A DNA stretch of 64,000 bases from Burhinus oedicnemus (Eukaryota; Chordata; Aves; Charadriiformes; Burhinidae). The position numbers and the translations under genes were made by a program. The notes under the pieces are model-generated. The model saw nothing but the letters and a program-made list of their open reading frames with translations, made no database searches and was not told the origin of the DNA. This document shows, piece after piece, positions 25,436 through 38,045 of the stretch; the first letter of the stretch is position 1, and every line of letters starts with the position of its first letter. The stretch lies in assembly GCA_008921705.1 (NCBI GenBank), contig VFFE01006972.1, positions 534,957 to 598,956 of the forward strand. The letters run 5' to 3'.

Positions 25436-27296
25436 AAATTGTCCGAGCAGCCAGGGATCAGGTTAGGAAATCTCCAGCCCTGATAGAGTTAACTCTGACC
25501 AGAGATGACAAGGGAAACAAGAAAAGCTTCTATGGTGATAAAAGGCTTCATTGACAAAAGGAAGACTAGGGAAAATGTGGGCCCTCTCTGAAAGGAAATG
25601 GGAGACCTGGTCACATGGGGTATGGAAAAGGCTGAGGTTCTCAATGACTTTTTTGCCTCAGTCTTCACCAACAAGGGCTCTAGCCACACCGCCCAAGTCA
25701 CAGAGGACAAAGGCAGGGACTGGGAGAATGAGGAACCACCCAGTGTAGGAGAAGACCAGGTTCGAGACCATCTAAGGAACCTGAAGGTGGGGCCTGATGA
25801 GATACATCTGCAGGTCCTGAGGGAACTGGTGGATGAAGTTGCTAAGTCATTATCCATCATATTTGAGAAGTCCTGGCAGTCTGGTGAAGTTCCCGCTGAC
25901 TGGAAAAGGGGAAACATAACCCCCGTTTTTAAAAAGGAAAAAAAGGAAGACCTAGGGAACTACAGGCCAGTCAGTCTCACCTCTGTGCCCGGCAAGATCA
26001 TGGAGCAGATCCTCCTGGAAACTATGCTAAGGCACATGGAAAATAAGGAGGTGATCAGTGACAGCCAACACGGCTTCACTAAGGGGAAATCGTGTCTGAC
26101 AAATCTGGTGGCCTTCTACAACGGCAGCATTACAGCATTGGTGGATAAGGGGAGAGTGACTGATGTCTCCTGGACTTGTGCAAGGTATTTGACACTGTCC
26201 CGCATGACATCCTTGTCTCTAAATGGCAGAGACATAGATTTGATGGATGGACCACTTGGTGGATAAGGATTGGCAGGATGGCTGCACTCAAATAGTTGAG
26301 GTCAACGGCTTGATGTCCAAGTGGAGACCAGTGATCAGTGGCATTCCTCAGGGGTCGGTACTGGGACTGGCGCTGTTTAACACCTTTGTGAGTGACACGG
26401 GCAGTGTGATTGAGTGTACCCTCAGCATGTCTGCCGATGATACCAAGCTGTGTGGAGTGGTCGACACACTGGAGGGAAGGGATGTCATCCGGAGTGATGT
26501 GGACAGCCTTGAGAGGTGCGCCCGTGAAAACCTCATGAAGTTCAAGAAGGCCAAGTGCAAGGTCTTGCATGTGAGTTGGGGAAATCCCATGCACAAATAC
26601 AGGCTGAGCAGAAAATGGATTGAGAGCAGCCCTGAGGAGAAGGACTTGGGGGTGTTGCTTGATAAGAAGCTCAATACGAGCCAGCAATGTGTGCTTGAAG
26701 CCCAGAAAGTGAACCGCATCCTGGGCTGCATCAAAAGAAGTGTTGCCAACAAGTCGAGGGAGGTGATTCTGCCCCTCTTCTCTGCTCTCGTGAGACCCCA
26801 CCTGGAGTACTGTGTCCAGCTCTGGGGCCCCTGATATAAGAAGGACCTGTTGGAGAGAGTCCAGAGGAGGGCCATGAAGATGATCAGAGAGCTGAAGCAC
26901 CTCTGTTATGAGGACAGGCTGAGATTGTTGGAGTTGCTCAGCATGGAGAAGAGAAGGCTCCAGGGACCCTTCCAGTACTTAAAGGTGACCTGTAGAAAAG
27001 GTGGAGAGGGACTCTTTTTCAGGGAGTGTAGCAATAGGACGAGGGGTAACAGTTTTAAAATGGGTAGATTTAGATTAGACATTAGGAAGAAATTCTTTAC
27101 TGTGAGGGTGGTGAGACACTGGAACAGGTTGCCCAGAGAAGCTGGAAGGCCCCATCCCTGGAGGTGTTCAAGGCCAGGTTGGATGGGACTTTGAGTAACC
27201 TGGTGTAACGGAAGGTGTCCCTGCCCATGGGACAGGTTGGAACTAGATGATCTTTGAGGTCCCTTCCAAATCATTCTATGATTCTACCATTCTATG
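25436..27296 (+). mobile_element. CR1 LINE, longest copy (about 1.86 kb), ORF2 broken
   Basis: This is a 5'-truncated CR1 covering most of the ORF2 reverse transcriptase and the complete 3' end. The first frame (25598-26266) holds the N-terminal RT blocks: [33 protein letters not shown] and [17 protein letters not shown] small deletion near 26165 shifts the frame, but the bases still encode [15 protein letters not shown], so the first catalytic Asp is kept. The second frame (26247-26834) has GIPQGSVLG and SADDTKL (F-A-D-D in the family), then the thumb region. An in-frame TGA at 26832 interrupts WGP-x-x-K-K-D-L-L-E-R-V-Q, which continues to about 27170. The 3' UTR ends with 'gaggtcccttccaaatc' and degenerate ATTCTATG octamers at about 27271-27296. 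It is inactive: no endonuclease domain, one frameshift and one stop. Confidence 0.95.
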
Positions 27297-30200
27297 AAAA
27301 TAAAAAGCTTTAGAATTCTACTTAAATAAGTTGTTCTTTGAAGACATCATGTTACCTGTGAAGATTTTGTCATTTAGACAACCTAAGAATTAACCCTTTT
27401 CCTTTCACATTTTTTACTTTATAAATGCTTGTCTGAAATTGATCTCACCATTTAATCTCCAATGGAGTATTTTATTCTTTGGCAGCACATTGGCTATATA
27501 CCAGTTCCTTTTTTTTTTTTAATCCTTTTTGCAGATTCTTCAGCTCAGCTGTTGCATATAGCCTGCCAGCATTTTTAGATGGTTGCTTTCATTATTATTT
27601 AATGTGTGTTGGTTTCAGCAAATATTGTAACTACAACTGTTGCTTATTATGGGTCTCTTTTTTTCCCTATAGTCAGTCAACTGGCAACATTCCAACCCCT
27701 TTTAAATTTCCTATGACTAGAAAACTATGCATGCAAGGTCTGCTCACTCTTTCAGATGTTTGACATCATTACTATTTAATATGCTCCTTCAAGAAATGTT
27801 GTTGCCACAGCATTTCCTGACAGCTTTACAGTTCTGCTACTTCATTAAATACAACTGTAATTATGCTTAAAAAAATAAATACTTTGTAAAGAGACCTTAA
27901 GAACCTTCTGAATTTCATTTGCTACACATCTACTTCCCACTCTGTCCAACAGTATTATAGGAGACTGGGTTGCTACAAATTAGTTATCTTCTCTGAGTTT
28001 CCTGAGAACAACTGCATCCAAAACCTAATACAGTTCTCAGGATTTCCTAGAAAAAAAAAAAGTATCTACATGCCTAGGCAAGAGATGTGGATAATGAAGT
28101 GTAAACTGAATAGAGTATAGAAGAAATTGCTTCAGCACCTCTGGTTCATGTTTACTTCTTCAGTTTCAAAAATGTAGGGATGAACAGGTTTCAAAAGTGA
28201 CTGAAATCTTGCCTCCATCATTTAAGCAATCCAAATTTAGCTAATGATTACAATTCTATCTGGAATACTTAGATCTGCAAAGCCATGGTAGAATTTTCCC
28301 ATGGCCTGTGAACTTTCACGATTTGTGGTTTTTCCTACTTATGCTCACATACACAGTAAATAGATGTCTTTATCAATAATGCACCAAGGAAATGCAAATC
28401 TTTACATTTCCTAAACTCTTCTGTTGGATATCTAGTCCTGTATTTATCCTACTAGTCAATTCTTCTCTATATCTTGAAACAACCCCCCAGGCAATTTCAC
28501 AAAATTTTGTTAGGGCTTTCAGTTCTGAAAAAACCCACCTGTTTTCTACCCCTTCCATAGCTTCCTCTTTCTCTCCTCTGCCTCCCCCTCCTCATTCAGG
28601 ACTAAAAATAAGAGACTTCAGAAACAATGAGCCTTATTTTTCTTGCTGTGTCTCTGTATGTTAGGAAGAAGAAAAAGGTATCTCTTAGTCTGATACATTA
28701 AAAAAAAAAAGGTCATCAAGAGGGTAGAGATGGTGTTTGAAAGGTATGTCAATGGAAAAGAGGGCCTTGCAGACTGATGAAACTGGAGAAGGTCTAGCAT
28801 GAGGTAGTAGAGATGCGGAACCACCAGAAGATAGAGGTCTTTATTTTTAAGCATTTGTCATCCATAAATAACCTGGAATCTTCTTACCCAAGATGCTCTA
28901 ATGCTGTCTGTCCTGTGTAGCTGAAAGACTGTGGTCCAGTTCTAAACCCTAACAATGGAAAAATTTTCACCACAGAGTAAAGATTTACCACATGGGAGAA
29001 GGATCTTTCTGAGGGAAGGGTGGCAGTCTGAGACTGACTGTGAACTGCCACAGAAACTGAGGCCTCCTTAAACCAAATAATATACTATCTCAAATGCAGG
29101 ATCTTTCCTTTTCTGTCATAAATATAGTGAATGCATTTAAGACAGAACAGTATATCTTACCAAATGCATTTTTATCCTGCCTATTCAGTTTCTCTTCCCA
29201 GGGAGAGGATGTGTGAGAGAGAAAGAAAACAAACCACATGTAACAGATATTGCCAGTGTTGTTCAATGCACTCCAAGAAGTAATTCAAACACTGTTCTTT
29301 TGATGGCCATGCACAATCTCATTCAGAAACAGAAAGTAGCTCTTGGTAAACCACTGTAGCAGACCTTCACAGTATCTAACCCAGGCATCTGCATTTATTA
29401 CAATGAAAAATAAGTATTAATTGGCTACTGCATTTCAAGATAGCTTCTCTTCATCTTTATAATTGCACAATATTTATAGATTTGAATGCCATTAGCTGCA
29501 GCCTGCAAGCTGAAGTAAGAGATGGGTCATTTCGCATCAGGTAGCATCAGAGTCCAAGTCATCACCTGTAACCTGCTGTGACAGTTATGCCGTTATGCAT
29601 ATTAACACAACGTTCCATGAATTTAAAATAAAAAAAAATCCTCATATCAGGGAAAAGTATTCAATCTACATTTCTGTCAGATATTTATCAGACTATGTAT
29701 CTACTGGAAGCAATTATTTGAATTATGCATGACTATTTCAATTATTTAGTACCTACATATCTCTAATAAAACAATTAAGTTCTACCTGTCTAAAAGAAAC
29801 CTTTTCAAACTTAACATGAAGATATAGAATAAGTAGATATTCACACATTAAGAGCATGCCATTGTTTATTTGCATTTTCCATTTTCAGTTCACTGAACAC
29901 TGTCCCATTTGCACTGAAAACAGAATTTCTTACAAACATTCCTTTCAGCTATACTGTTTAGTTTTTAAAATTTGTTTTCACCTACAAAATTACCATCAAA
30001 TTTGTTTACATCAAAACAGGAATTATATAAATTAAATTCCTAACGAGATGTACCTTAAAAGAATATTAAGGTTGAAAAGTCAAGTGCTCAAATGAAGAAC
30101 TACCAAAATTAAGGCTGCCTATGTAATTCACATGCACATACATCTTCCTTCCCTTGTGAATCTGTGCTGTTTCTAAATACAAGATCCTCTAAAAACACCT

Positions 30201-33200
30201 TCTGAAATCCATACCCCATTCAATGGTCAGGAATAGTGATTGTAATTAATTACTTGTAATTAAGTAATTATAGTTATGTACATGTAATTATTGCAATTTT
30301 AATTCCATATGAAAAATGTAATGCTTCTATGTTCATTATCCAGTGCTTTATTTATCTTATAGTACTCTTCTTTCAGCTAATTTAAAAAAATTAACAAAAA
30401 ATTCAAATAAATCATAAAATTTAATATGGGAATTTAGCGCTTCTGTGAGGAGTCAATGGGATGAAAGGCAACACATATGGACTGGTTGACCACAGAACTA
30501 GCTTCTGTGGTAAGTAAGATAATAAGGTTCCATCTCCTTTTGTTTTGTGGTAAAATTAAGGCTATGCATAAGGGTTTGGCTGAACTGAGAAGCAGATCTG
30601 ATTTTATAAACAAGAGTTATGTTATAAACAAGAGTGAATGATTCCTTCTGTGAAAATTAATACTGGAAATTCAATTGACCTACTCCAAATACCACACTTA
30701 TAGCTTCTTGTGGATCAAGAATTAGGAGGATGAAAAATATCTCTTGTATTTTCCTTAATGATTCATTTTACTGCTGCATTTTCTCTTGTGTTTATCTTGT
30801 CACTGTTTTCATTTTCATTCAGATTTACACCAAATATGTAAATGCAGTCCCAACACATTAAAAAGCACATATATTTAGAATGTTAAACATTCACTGTACA
30901 TCAAAAAATGCTCTAGAGTTGCTCCCAACAGAGTTTTCCTATCTAAAGTTAATGAGTTTTAATGTACGGTTTCCTTGTACCTTGCCTTTCTCTACACATC
31001 AATCTGTTCCTGGCATCTGTCAAGCATGAAGTAGCAGGGAAATATTCTCTGGGGCTGTCAGTGAAATGACACCTTTCTCCTTTACTGGAGTTTGAAAATA
31101 ATGCCCATATTTCTCTGAAACTCTCCAGGCAAAGTATGTCTGTCTTATAAAACCAACACCATCTGCCCAAGCAGACTACGGTGAGCCAATGACACACAAA
31201 AGATTTTATCTGATCTCTGATGTCAAAGATGTTACATTAGGTTATCAAACTTCCACTTAACTAGATGACTTACCTTGCATTCCTGGCATTCAAACAAGAT
31301 GGTTAAATAGAACAATGACTAGGATTGGTTCACTTAGTATCTGTATTATCACAATCAATTATTATAATCAAGGACTCTAATTTAGGAAGAACAAAGCAAT
31401 CAAATGTTCAAATAAAGGATGGGACACTTTGGCACTGTATGACAGATGACCTTATTGAAACTATATGGATTTTAGCATTCTTCAGTTATTTAGAAACAAA
31501 CACCGTATCTGTAAGCAACATACAGACCTGTATTTACCCTGCAATTAATCATTGCACAAGCAAGTCCTCAGAGGTTTTCATTTTGAAGCTAGCAAACATT
31601 TTGTGGCTTCCTGAACCAAAAAGCTCAGAAACGTTGAAAATTAAGAATGCCACCCACTTCAGAACAAGAGATAAGTGAGCTGGCCTCAGTTCTTCATTTA
31701 TGCAACAGTAAAATGGGTGAGGTAAACTATTTCCCCATCTCCCTTAGTTAATGTAAGGTTGTTTATCCATATTTATTAGTTCTTCAAGTAAATTGTTCTT
31801 GAGGAATTCTTGAAGAATAATTCTTAACTCTAACAAGCTAAATAAAAATTGGGAGTAAAATAAGAACTTCAATTCAACCTACAGACAATGTAGATTTGCT
31901 TCCAATATCCACATTTCCTCTCCAGGCCAATTATAAATGTACCAAATGTCAAGGCATCACCATTTACAGATGATACCAGAATCTTTATCCAAACAAATCT
32001 TCCTTCTTATTACCATTATCACAGAATCTTCAAGTATATAATTTCAAATGATTCCTCTCTAACCTGGTACGCTCATCTTCTGTAATCCCATTTCTTCAAC
32101 CTGATTCATCGTTATCCTCTAAAATTACTGACAAAGCAATAACGTATATTGAGTGAGAGCTATACTCACATTAAGAGGAAATCTTAATTTTAACTAGTAT
32201 TTTTTCCTGAGGGTATGATAAAATTGTAATCAAAGAATAAATTAGGATATAACACAGATCTCTAGTAGGAAAGAAGATAACCATGTGCTTAAGCACCATT
32301 GTCTCCAATAGGTTTGAAATGTATTGGCTGTTTTCCTGAGTAACGATGATTGATTCAGTTGGTGCCAGCGTGTCTGATTTTTATTAAAGTCACAGCAATG
32401 GCTACACTGTTATCACTTTTCCTGAATGTGGTATAACCTAATTTCAGCAGGACTTTTGACCAGTAAGAACACTGTCTATAAAGAGCTGATTATTTTTCTG
32501 TAATATGAATTATTTCCTAGAAACAAAATAATTAACCTGGTATTTTCTGAGCAACTCAAATTGAAGTCATTTGAGGATTTGGAATGTTTGCACACTATAT
32601 GTCTCTTTTACACCTTTATACATCATATAAAGGTCTATTTATGTCAGTACAAACATTTAAGCTCAAAATATATTTTAATGTCATTCAATACCAAATGAAC
32701 TAGAAGAGAAGGGCTAATTTGATGGAAGTCTAGAATGACTGTTTTGATCACTCATTTGTAAAACATTATTAAAATAGCATTTCTGATCTGACTGCCAAAC
32801 AAGGTTTCAGCTTAAAGCATTCCAGCACTTCTTTCCCCAGAAAATTATGACTAGGGAAGATTTTTTTTTTTTACCAAGTGTACAGCAGTCTAGAAATGTA
32901 AAGAAATAAAAACAGTTTAATGTCTACATGTATGCAATAAAGCTTCTGCTATTCTATACAAAAGTAGCTTCTGTTGTTTTTCTGTAGTTCCTTCTATTCT
33001 TCCTTTGTGTTAATACTTAAAAAAAAATATTCAGCATTCTTACGCATCATAGTAGCCAAGATTTGACTGAAAGATATTAAATCTGAATTGTTTTGACTCT
33101 TCCAATAGCAGAGGAAGGACCAAATCCTACAGACTGGTTTATAAAAGCAGACTTTTGCAGCTTATAACTAAGCCAAGGAGATCTCTGCCACAACATGGGT

Positions 33201-34490
33201 TAAATTGCAAAGAAAATTTTTAGGTCAACATTTCACCTCATCCCAAATACTTTATTCAGATAGTATCACAGTGGCCACACCAATTTCTGTAACACAGGAT
33301 AGAAAAATATTGTACTTTTCATCTCAGCTGCTTTTTTTCTTTCACTTTTGCAAATAGCTGGTTTGACCAATGAAAACTTTCAATCCCAGGCTAATAGTCT
33401 GTAACTGTGAGACATGTGAACTCTTCCATTAACCCACCTTCTAAAACTCCTACAGCTGGGACCTGGAAGTTGTCTCCCTGATTCAGCACTCAAAGTAAGA
33501 AAGCAAACCATGTCGGCATAAGTCACTTAAAGAACAACATCTGTGCTTGTCTTGCATGTCGTCCTCTCATACTTCAGACACTCTGAATAATCGAGCTTGC
33601 TGGACTTGTACCAAGTTATCTATCTCTGATGGCTGGTGTGCTGTAAATTCATATAGAAAAATATTATATTCCACTGAACTGCTGCAGCTCCCTAGATAAA
33701 ATGGTAAATTTTCCACAGATTTTCCTGTCAGCTTCAACCTGAAGGTAGGATTTAGGAAGGTTACATTTCTCAGAAAACAGGCAGTTGGAAGAAGTTTTTC
33801 AGCACCTCTCAGTACTCCCTTCTAGTAAAGCAAGTTGGTTTTTTTCAGCCCTTAAAGAAAAATAAAAATTGAACACATTTATTATGGTTACAAGACTTTG
33901 CTGTAACAGTTTCAGAAATGTTGTCTTGAGGCCTCTGCATTGTCAGAAGACCTGAAGAGTTGCTTCTCTGCATGGAAAATAATGGCAGTTTCAGGTTTCA
34001 GCAGCCTTCCAGCACGCAGTGGAAGAATTTGGCAGATATTCCCTTTACAGGCTCATTATTTAATGTTTGCTCTTTCAGTTTCTCTTGTTTGCTGCTTTGA
34101 GCTGAACTCTTTTAAAAAAAAAGGATGAAGGAGTATCAGTCTCTAAAATTGATGGCTCTGAAGACAAATACTTTGTCTTTGTGGGCAAAAAGTCAGACCA
34201 TGTGCCAACTTTCTTCTAGAAGTCTAATGGGTGAATATGTGTATTCTTTTTGGACTCAAATTGTTAAAAAAAATTGATTTTTTTATTCCTACTTCTATTT
34301 TGTACAAATGTGAGAAGCTCAGTAGTTGAGAAATGATACATAAGGTCTGAAAGGTCGAAAGCTTGTGCTGAGTAAGCTTCATTCCAGATCTGCTGCTACA
34401 GCTAAGTGGCCAGGCACATGTTATTACAAAGTTCCTGATTCATCTCCTTTCATTAGAAAACTTTCAACAGCAGCAACAAAAAAAGACTGG
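27297..34490. other. Unique AT-rich non-coding sequence
   Basis: No gene or recognisable transposon. It includes a small inverted repeat near 30249-30270 (AATTACTT / AAGTAATT, 6-base spacer) and scattered A or T runs. Open frames are short and lack motifs. Confidence 0.6.
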
Positions 34491-34721
34491 TTCTTTTCTT
34501 TTCTTTTCTTTTCTTTTCTTTTCTTTTCTTTTCTTTTCTTTTCTTTTCTTTTCTTTTCTTTTCTTTTCTTTTCTTTTCTTTTCTTCTCTTCTCTTCTCTT
34601 CTCTTCTCTTCTCTTCTCTTCTCTTCTCTTCTCTTCTCTTCTCTTTTCCTTTCTCTTTTCCTTTCTCTTTTCCTTTCTCTTTTCCTTTCTCTTTTCCTTT
34701 CTCTCTTCCTTTCTCTCTTCC
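34491..34721. repeat. Compound polypyrimidine microsatellite, left of the gap
   Basis: It starts as (TTTTC)n to about 34583, becomes (TTCTC)n to about 34643, and then a 12-base unit (TTTTCCTTTCTC)n up to the gap. The stepwise C-for-T changes with the period kept suggest point changes spread by slippage. The long Phe/Ser-rich open frame through it and its Lys/Glu-rich complement are artefacts. Confidence 0.97.
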
Positions 34722-34979
34722 NNNNNNNNNNNNNNNNNNNNNNNNNNNNNNNNNNNNNNNNNNNNNNNNNNNNNNNNNNNNNNNNNNNNNNNNNNNNNNN
34801 NNNNNNNNNNNNNNNNNNNNNNNNNNNNNNNNNNNNNNNNNNNNNNNNNNNNNNNNNNNNNNNNNNNNNNNNNNNNNNNNNNNNNNNNNNNNNNNNNNNN
34901 NNNNNNNNNNNNNNNNNNNNNNNNNNNNNNNNNNNNNNNNNNNNNNNNNNNNNNNNNNNNNNNNNNNNNNNNNNNNNNN
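34722..34979. other. Assembly gap (258 N)
   Basis: Unresolved bases lie inside the polypyrimidine array. The true length is unknown, because such tracts are hard to sequence and assemble. Confidence 1.
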
Positions 34980-34988
34980 ACGAGACAG

Positions 34989-35052
34989 CTCCTCTCCTCT
35001 CCTCTCCTCTCCTCTCCTCTCTTCTCCTCTCCTCTCCTCTCCTCTCCTCTCC
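34989..35052. repeat. (CTCCT)n microsatellite, right of the gap
   Basis: A pentanucleotide array on the same strand and in the same pyrimidine bias as the array left of the gap, with more C per unit. Nine non-repeat bases (34980-34988) separate it from the Ns. Confidence 0.95.
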
Positions 35053-37235
35053 TTTTTTCTTTCCATACTGACACCCACTCTGGTGCTACCAGTACCGAGA
35101 CTGCTTTTTCTGACTCTGTTAGTGGTTCACACTGCTCCGAACATGAAGCCGTTGACTGGCACTTCAGAAAGTGATGTGAATGACTCACAGCGTATCGGTT
35201 TTGACAGCGTAAAATAAAGGATTTGCCCCCCTGCTGTTATTGCCTGAAGGTGCGCTTGTAGAAAATAAATAAAAATACCTTCCAGAGGTAAAACTTTGAG
35301 GGGTAAAATTAAACCATCTGTGTAAAGGGAAAATCTGAGAGGTAAAATGAAGTGAACTCTGTAATATGAGGGCTCAGAACTACCACTTTTTTTTTAATTA
35401 CTTGGCCGCCTGTCACAGTTTTATTTGAGATGGCACTGGTAAGGACTTGTCCTAAAAATGGCATGTGTAGCATTTAAATTATTTGGCTGCAGGGGGTCTT
35501 GACATCTGAATGTAACATTTTTAGACATAAATACTGTTAAAAACTCATCAGTTTTCCTTCCTTGCTGCCTCATAAAACAATTTGATAAATATAAAATTTA
35601 CCTTTCAGTAAAACTATGCATGAATACCTTTGCTATTCAATCAGAAGCATCATTAAGTACTACACCAAGCACTAATAATCGGAATAAAAACTCCAAAATC
35701 AGGGTTTACTTTCATACAGCACATTTAATCTGGTAGAAACTCTAATTGCATTACAGAGGTTATTCTTTTGTCTAGCACCTGTCATGGAAATGGATTTCAA
35801 TACACTTTCTTAGCACGCTATATGGATCATTCAAATGGCATACAATACCTAGGAACGCCTTCATGCATTACTGAACTACAGCCATCTCTTCAGCGGGATA
35901 CAGTTGTTGTTTAACAATACGCAGCAACACAATGCAAGCCTTACTGAAATTAGCATGAAAATTTAAATAGGAATAATACTCCAGTGGGAGGATCTTGGTT
36001 TTCTGTTTTGTCTTCAACAGCAATCCTTTTCTTTTATACAATTTCCCAGTAGTTAGATTGCTTATCAAAAAAAGAGCCAGCCCCAAATCTAGGCCCTTAT
36101 TAGCCTGAGGGCTTTGAGCTCTCTGCTCGTATCTACTCATAGAGGATTCTAAACACCAGGTGAATGTCACAAATTTGACCCACTGTCCCCTAAGACAGCA
36201 CGCGAATCAGCTCTGGAGTGACTGATGTATACACTAAGGTATCATGCAAAAATGGGCACCGCTATCTCCAATACAATTGAGAATTAAATTGACCAAGGCC
36301 AAATGTTTTTGGCATGGATTAAACATATTCTGATGATGTCTAATATGCTGAGGAGTCATGTGAAGACAAGCCTAAATCCGAACTTAGGTGTTTGAGGCCA
36401 TCCTTCTCAGCAGAAACAACAAAGACAACAGGGACAAGAAAAAAAAAATTACCCATGTAGCTCCTCCTCATTTCCTCTTGTCTTTCAGCACATCTTTCCC
36501 TCCACTTCTGCTCCATATGCATTCTGCCAAAGGCAGCAGCCTCAGCTTTTGTTGGTTAGTTGGCTCAAATGTGCCTTCTCATTTTCATTCACACAACTTG
36601 CCATGGCCTTGCTACTGTGTAAAACCACTTGTGTTTATTTCCTCATCACATCCACAGGATTCACTTCTGCCATGTTGCCCTCAGACAGCATTATCTATGG
36701 CTAGGTATACATCACAATAGAGCTTCCAAGTTCCTGAATATGGTTATGTACTTCTGCTGCATCCCAGTTCGGTGTCAGATACACATCTGCATCCCAGATA
36801 CAAATGCCTCCCTTGACTCATTCTCCTTCTATCCTCCTTCGTATTTGGCTCTGCTAAGTTGTCCAAATAGGAATTTCAATGCACTTCAAAACCATACTAC
36901 ATTCGGATGTCCGAAGAAGGATAACTCTGAGAATTCTCAGCTCTCTATGATATTGTTGTTTCCATATCTTTTCCTCATTTTTTCTTCCAGCTGTGTTGTG
37001 CCATGTGTATAATTACGTCATAAAACCTTAGGGGCAAGGGCCACCAGCCCTCTTCTTGGACTAAATTCCATACAGAATTAAGTGTGTACCTGTCCCTGTG
37101 TTTTACACATTACCACCAAGTAAAGAAAAAGAACAGACAATAAAAATACTGAGAAACTTGTTTTCTGTTCCTTGAATGAACTTCTAATACCACATATCAA
37201 ACAGATGGGGGGGGGCAGAAAGAGGGCAGAGAGGA
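35053..37235. other. Non-coding interval; small CpG-containing patch at 35063-35215
   Basis: The 150 bp after the microsatellite keep about six CpG in an otherwise CpG-poor region and are open in + frame (ending in a stop at 35172-35174), but no family is recognised. The rest is AT-rich without gene or transposon signal. An 8-10 base G run at about 37207-37216 lies close to the next CR1. Confidence 0.5.
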
Positions 37236-38045
37236 GAGCAACTGGAGAGTTGGGCAGAGAGAAACCTCATGAAGTTCAACAAGGGCAAGTGTAGGGTACT
37301 GCACCTGGGGAGGAATAACCCCATGCACCAGTACAGGTCAGCGACTGACCTGCTGGAAAGCAGCTCTGTGGAAAGGGACCTGGGAATCCTGGTGGACAAC
37401 AAGATGACCATGAGCCATCAATGTGCCCTTGTGGCCAAGGCCAATGGCATCCTGGGGTGCATCAAGAGAAGTGTGGCCAGCAGGTTGCGGGAGGTTATCC
37501 TCCCCCTCTACTCTGCCCTGGTGAGGCCGCATCTGGAGTCCTGTGTCCAGTTCTGGGCTCCCTGGTTCAAGGACAGGGAACTGCTGGAGAGGGTACAGCA
37601 GAAGGCTACAAAGATGATTAGGGGGCTGGAACATCTTTCTTATGAGGAAAGGCCGAGGGACTTGGGTCTTTTTAGTCTGGAGAAGAGAAGACTGAGGGGG
37701 CATCTTACCAATGCTCATAAATACTTAAAGGGAGGGTGCTGGGAGGATGGCACCAGTCTTTTTTCAGTGGTGCCCAGTGACAGGACAAGAGGTAATGAGC
37801 ACAAACTTGACCATAGGAAGTTCCACCTGAACATGAGGAGGAACTTCTTTCCTTTGAGGGTGGCAGAGCACTGGAACAGGCTGCCCAGAGAACTGCTGGA
37901 GTCTCCAACGCTGGAGACATTCCAAACCCACCTGGATGCCATCCTGTGCAACCTGTTGTAGGTGAACCTGCTCTGGCTACAGGGTTGGACTAGATGATCT
38001 CCAGAGGTCCCTTCTAACCCCTGTGATTCTGTGATTCTGTGATTC
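37236..38045 (+). mobile_element. CR1 LINE 3' end, young copy
   Basis: This is a 5'-truncated CR1 that starts inside the RT region at a CTGGAGAGTTGGGCAGAG sequence. It has the complete C-terminal ORF2, the 3' UTR ('ggttggactagatgatctcc', 'gaggtcccttctaacccc') and a tail of the octamer TGTGATTC at about 38022-38045. The tail variant differs from the ATTCTATG type of the copies at 25.4 and 59.8 kb, so this is a different CR1 subfamily. Its last roughly 430 bp are almost identical, in inverted orientation, to 42411-42846. Confidence 0.95.
37269..37961 (+). pseudogene. C-terminal 230 residues of CR1 ORF2 (no stop or frameshift)
   Basis: The open frame runs from [13 protein letters not shown] through the RT thumb and C-terminal region ([48 protein letters not shown]) to the natural end CNLL-stop. 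The catalytic RT blocks and the endonuclease are missing because of 5' truncation, so it cannot encode an active enzyme. The lack of any disabling change in 230 codons supports a recent insertion. The apparent Met start is internal to the original protein. Confidence 0.85.

Noticed and set aside
34365..35188. Long open frames on both strands through the polypyrimidine array and the Ns
   Set aside because: They consist of a pentanucleotide repeat and unknown bases; no real protein is implied.
37201..37216. G run beside the CR1 5' breakpoint as a quadruplex or target signature
   Set aside because: A single G run; no set of four runs and no duplication at the other end of the element.
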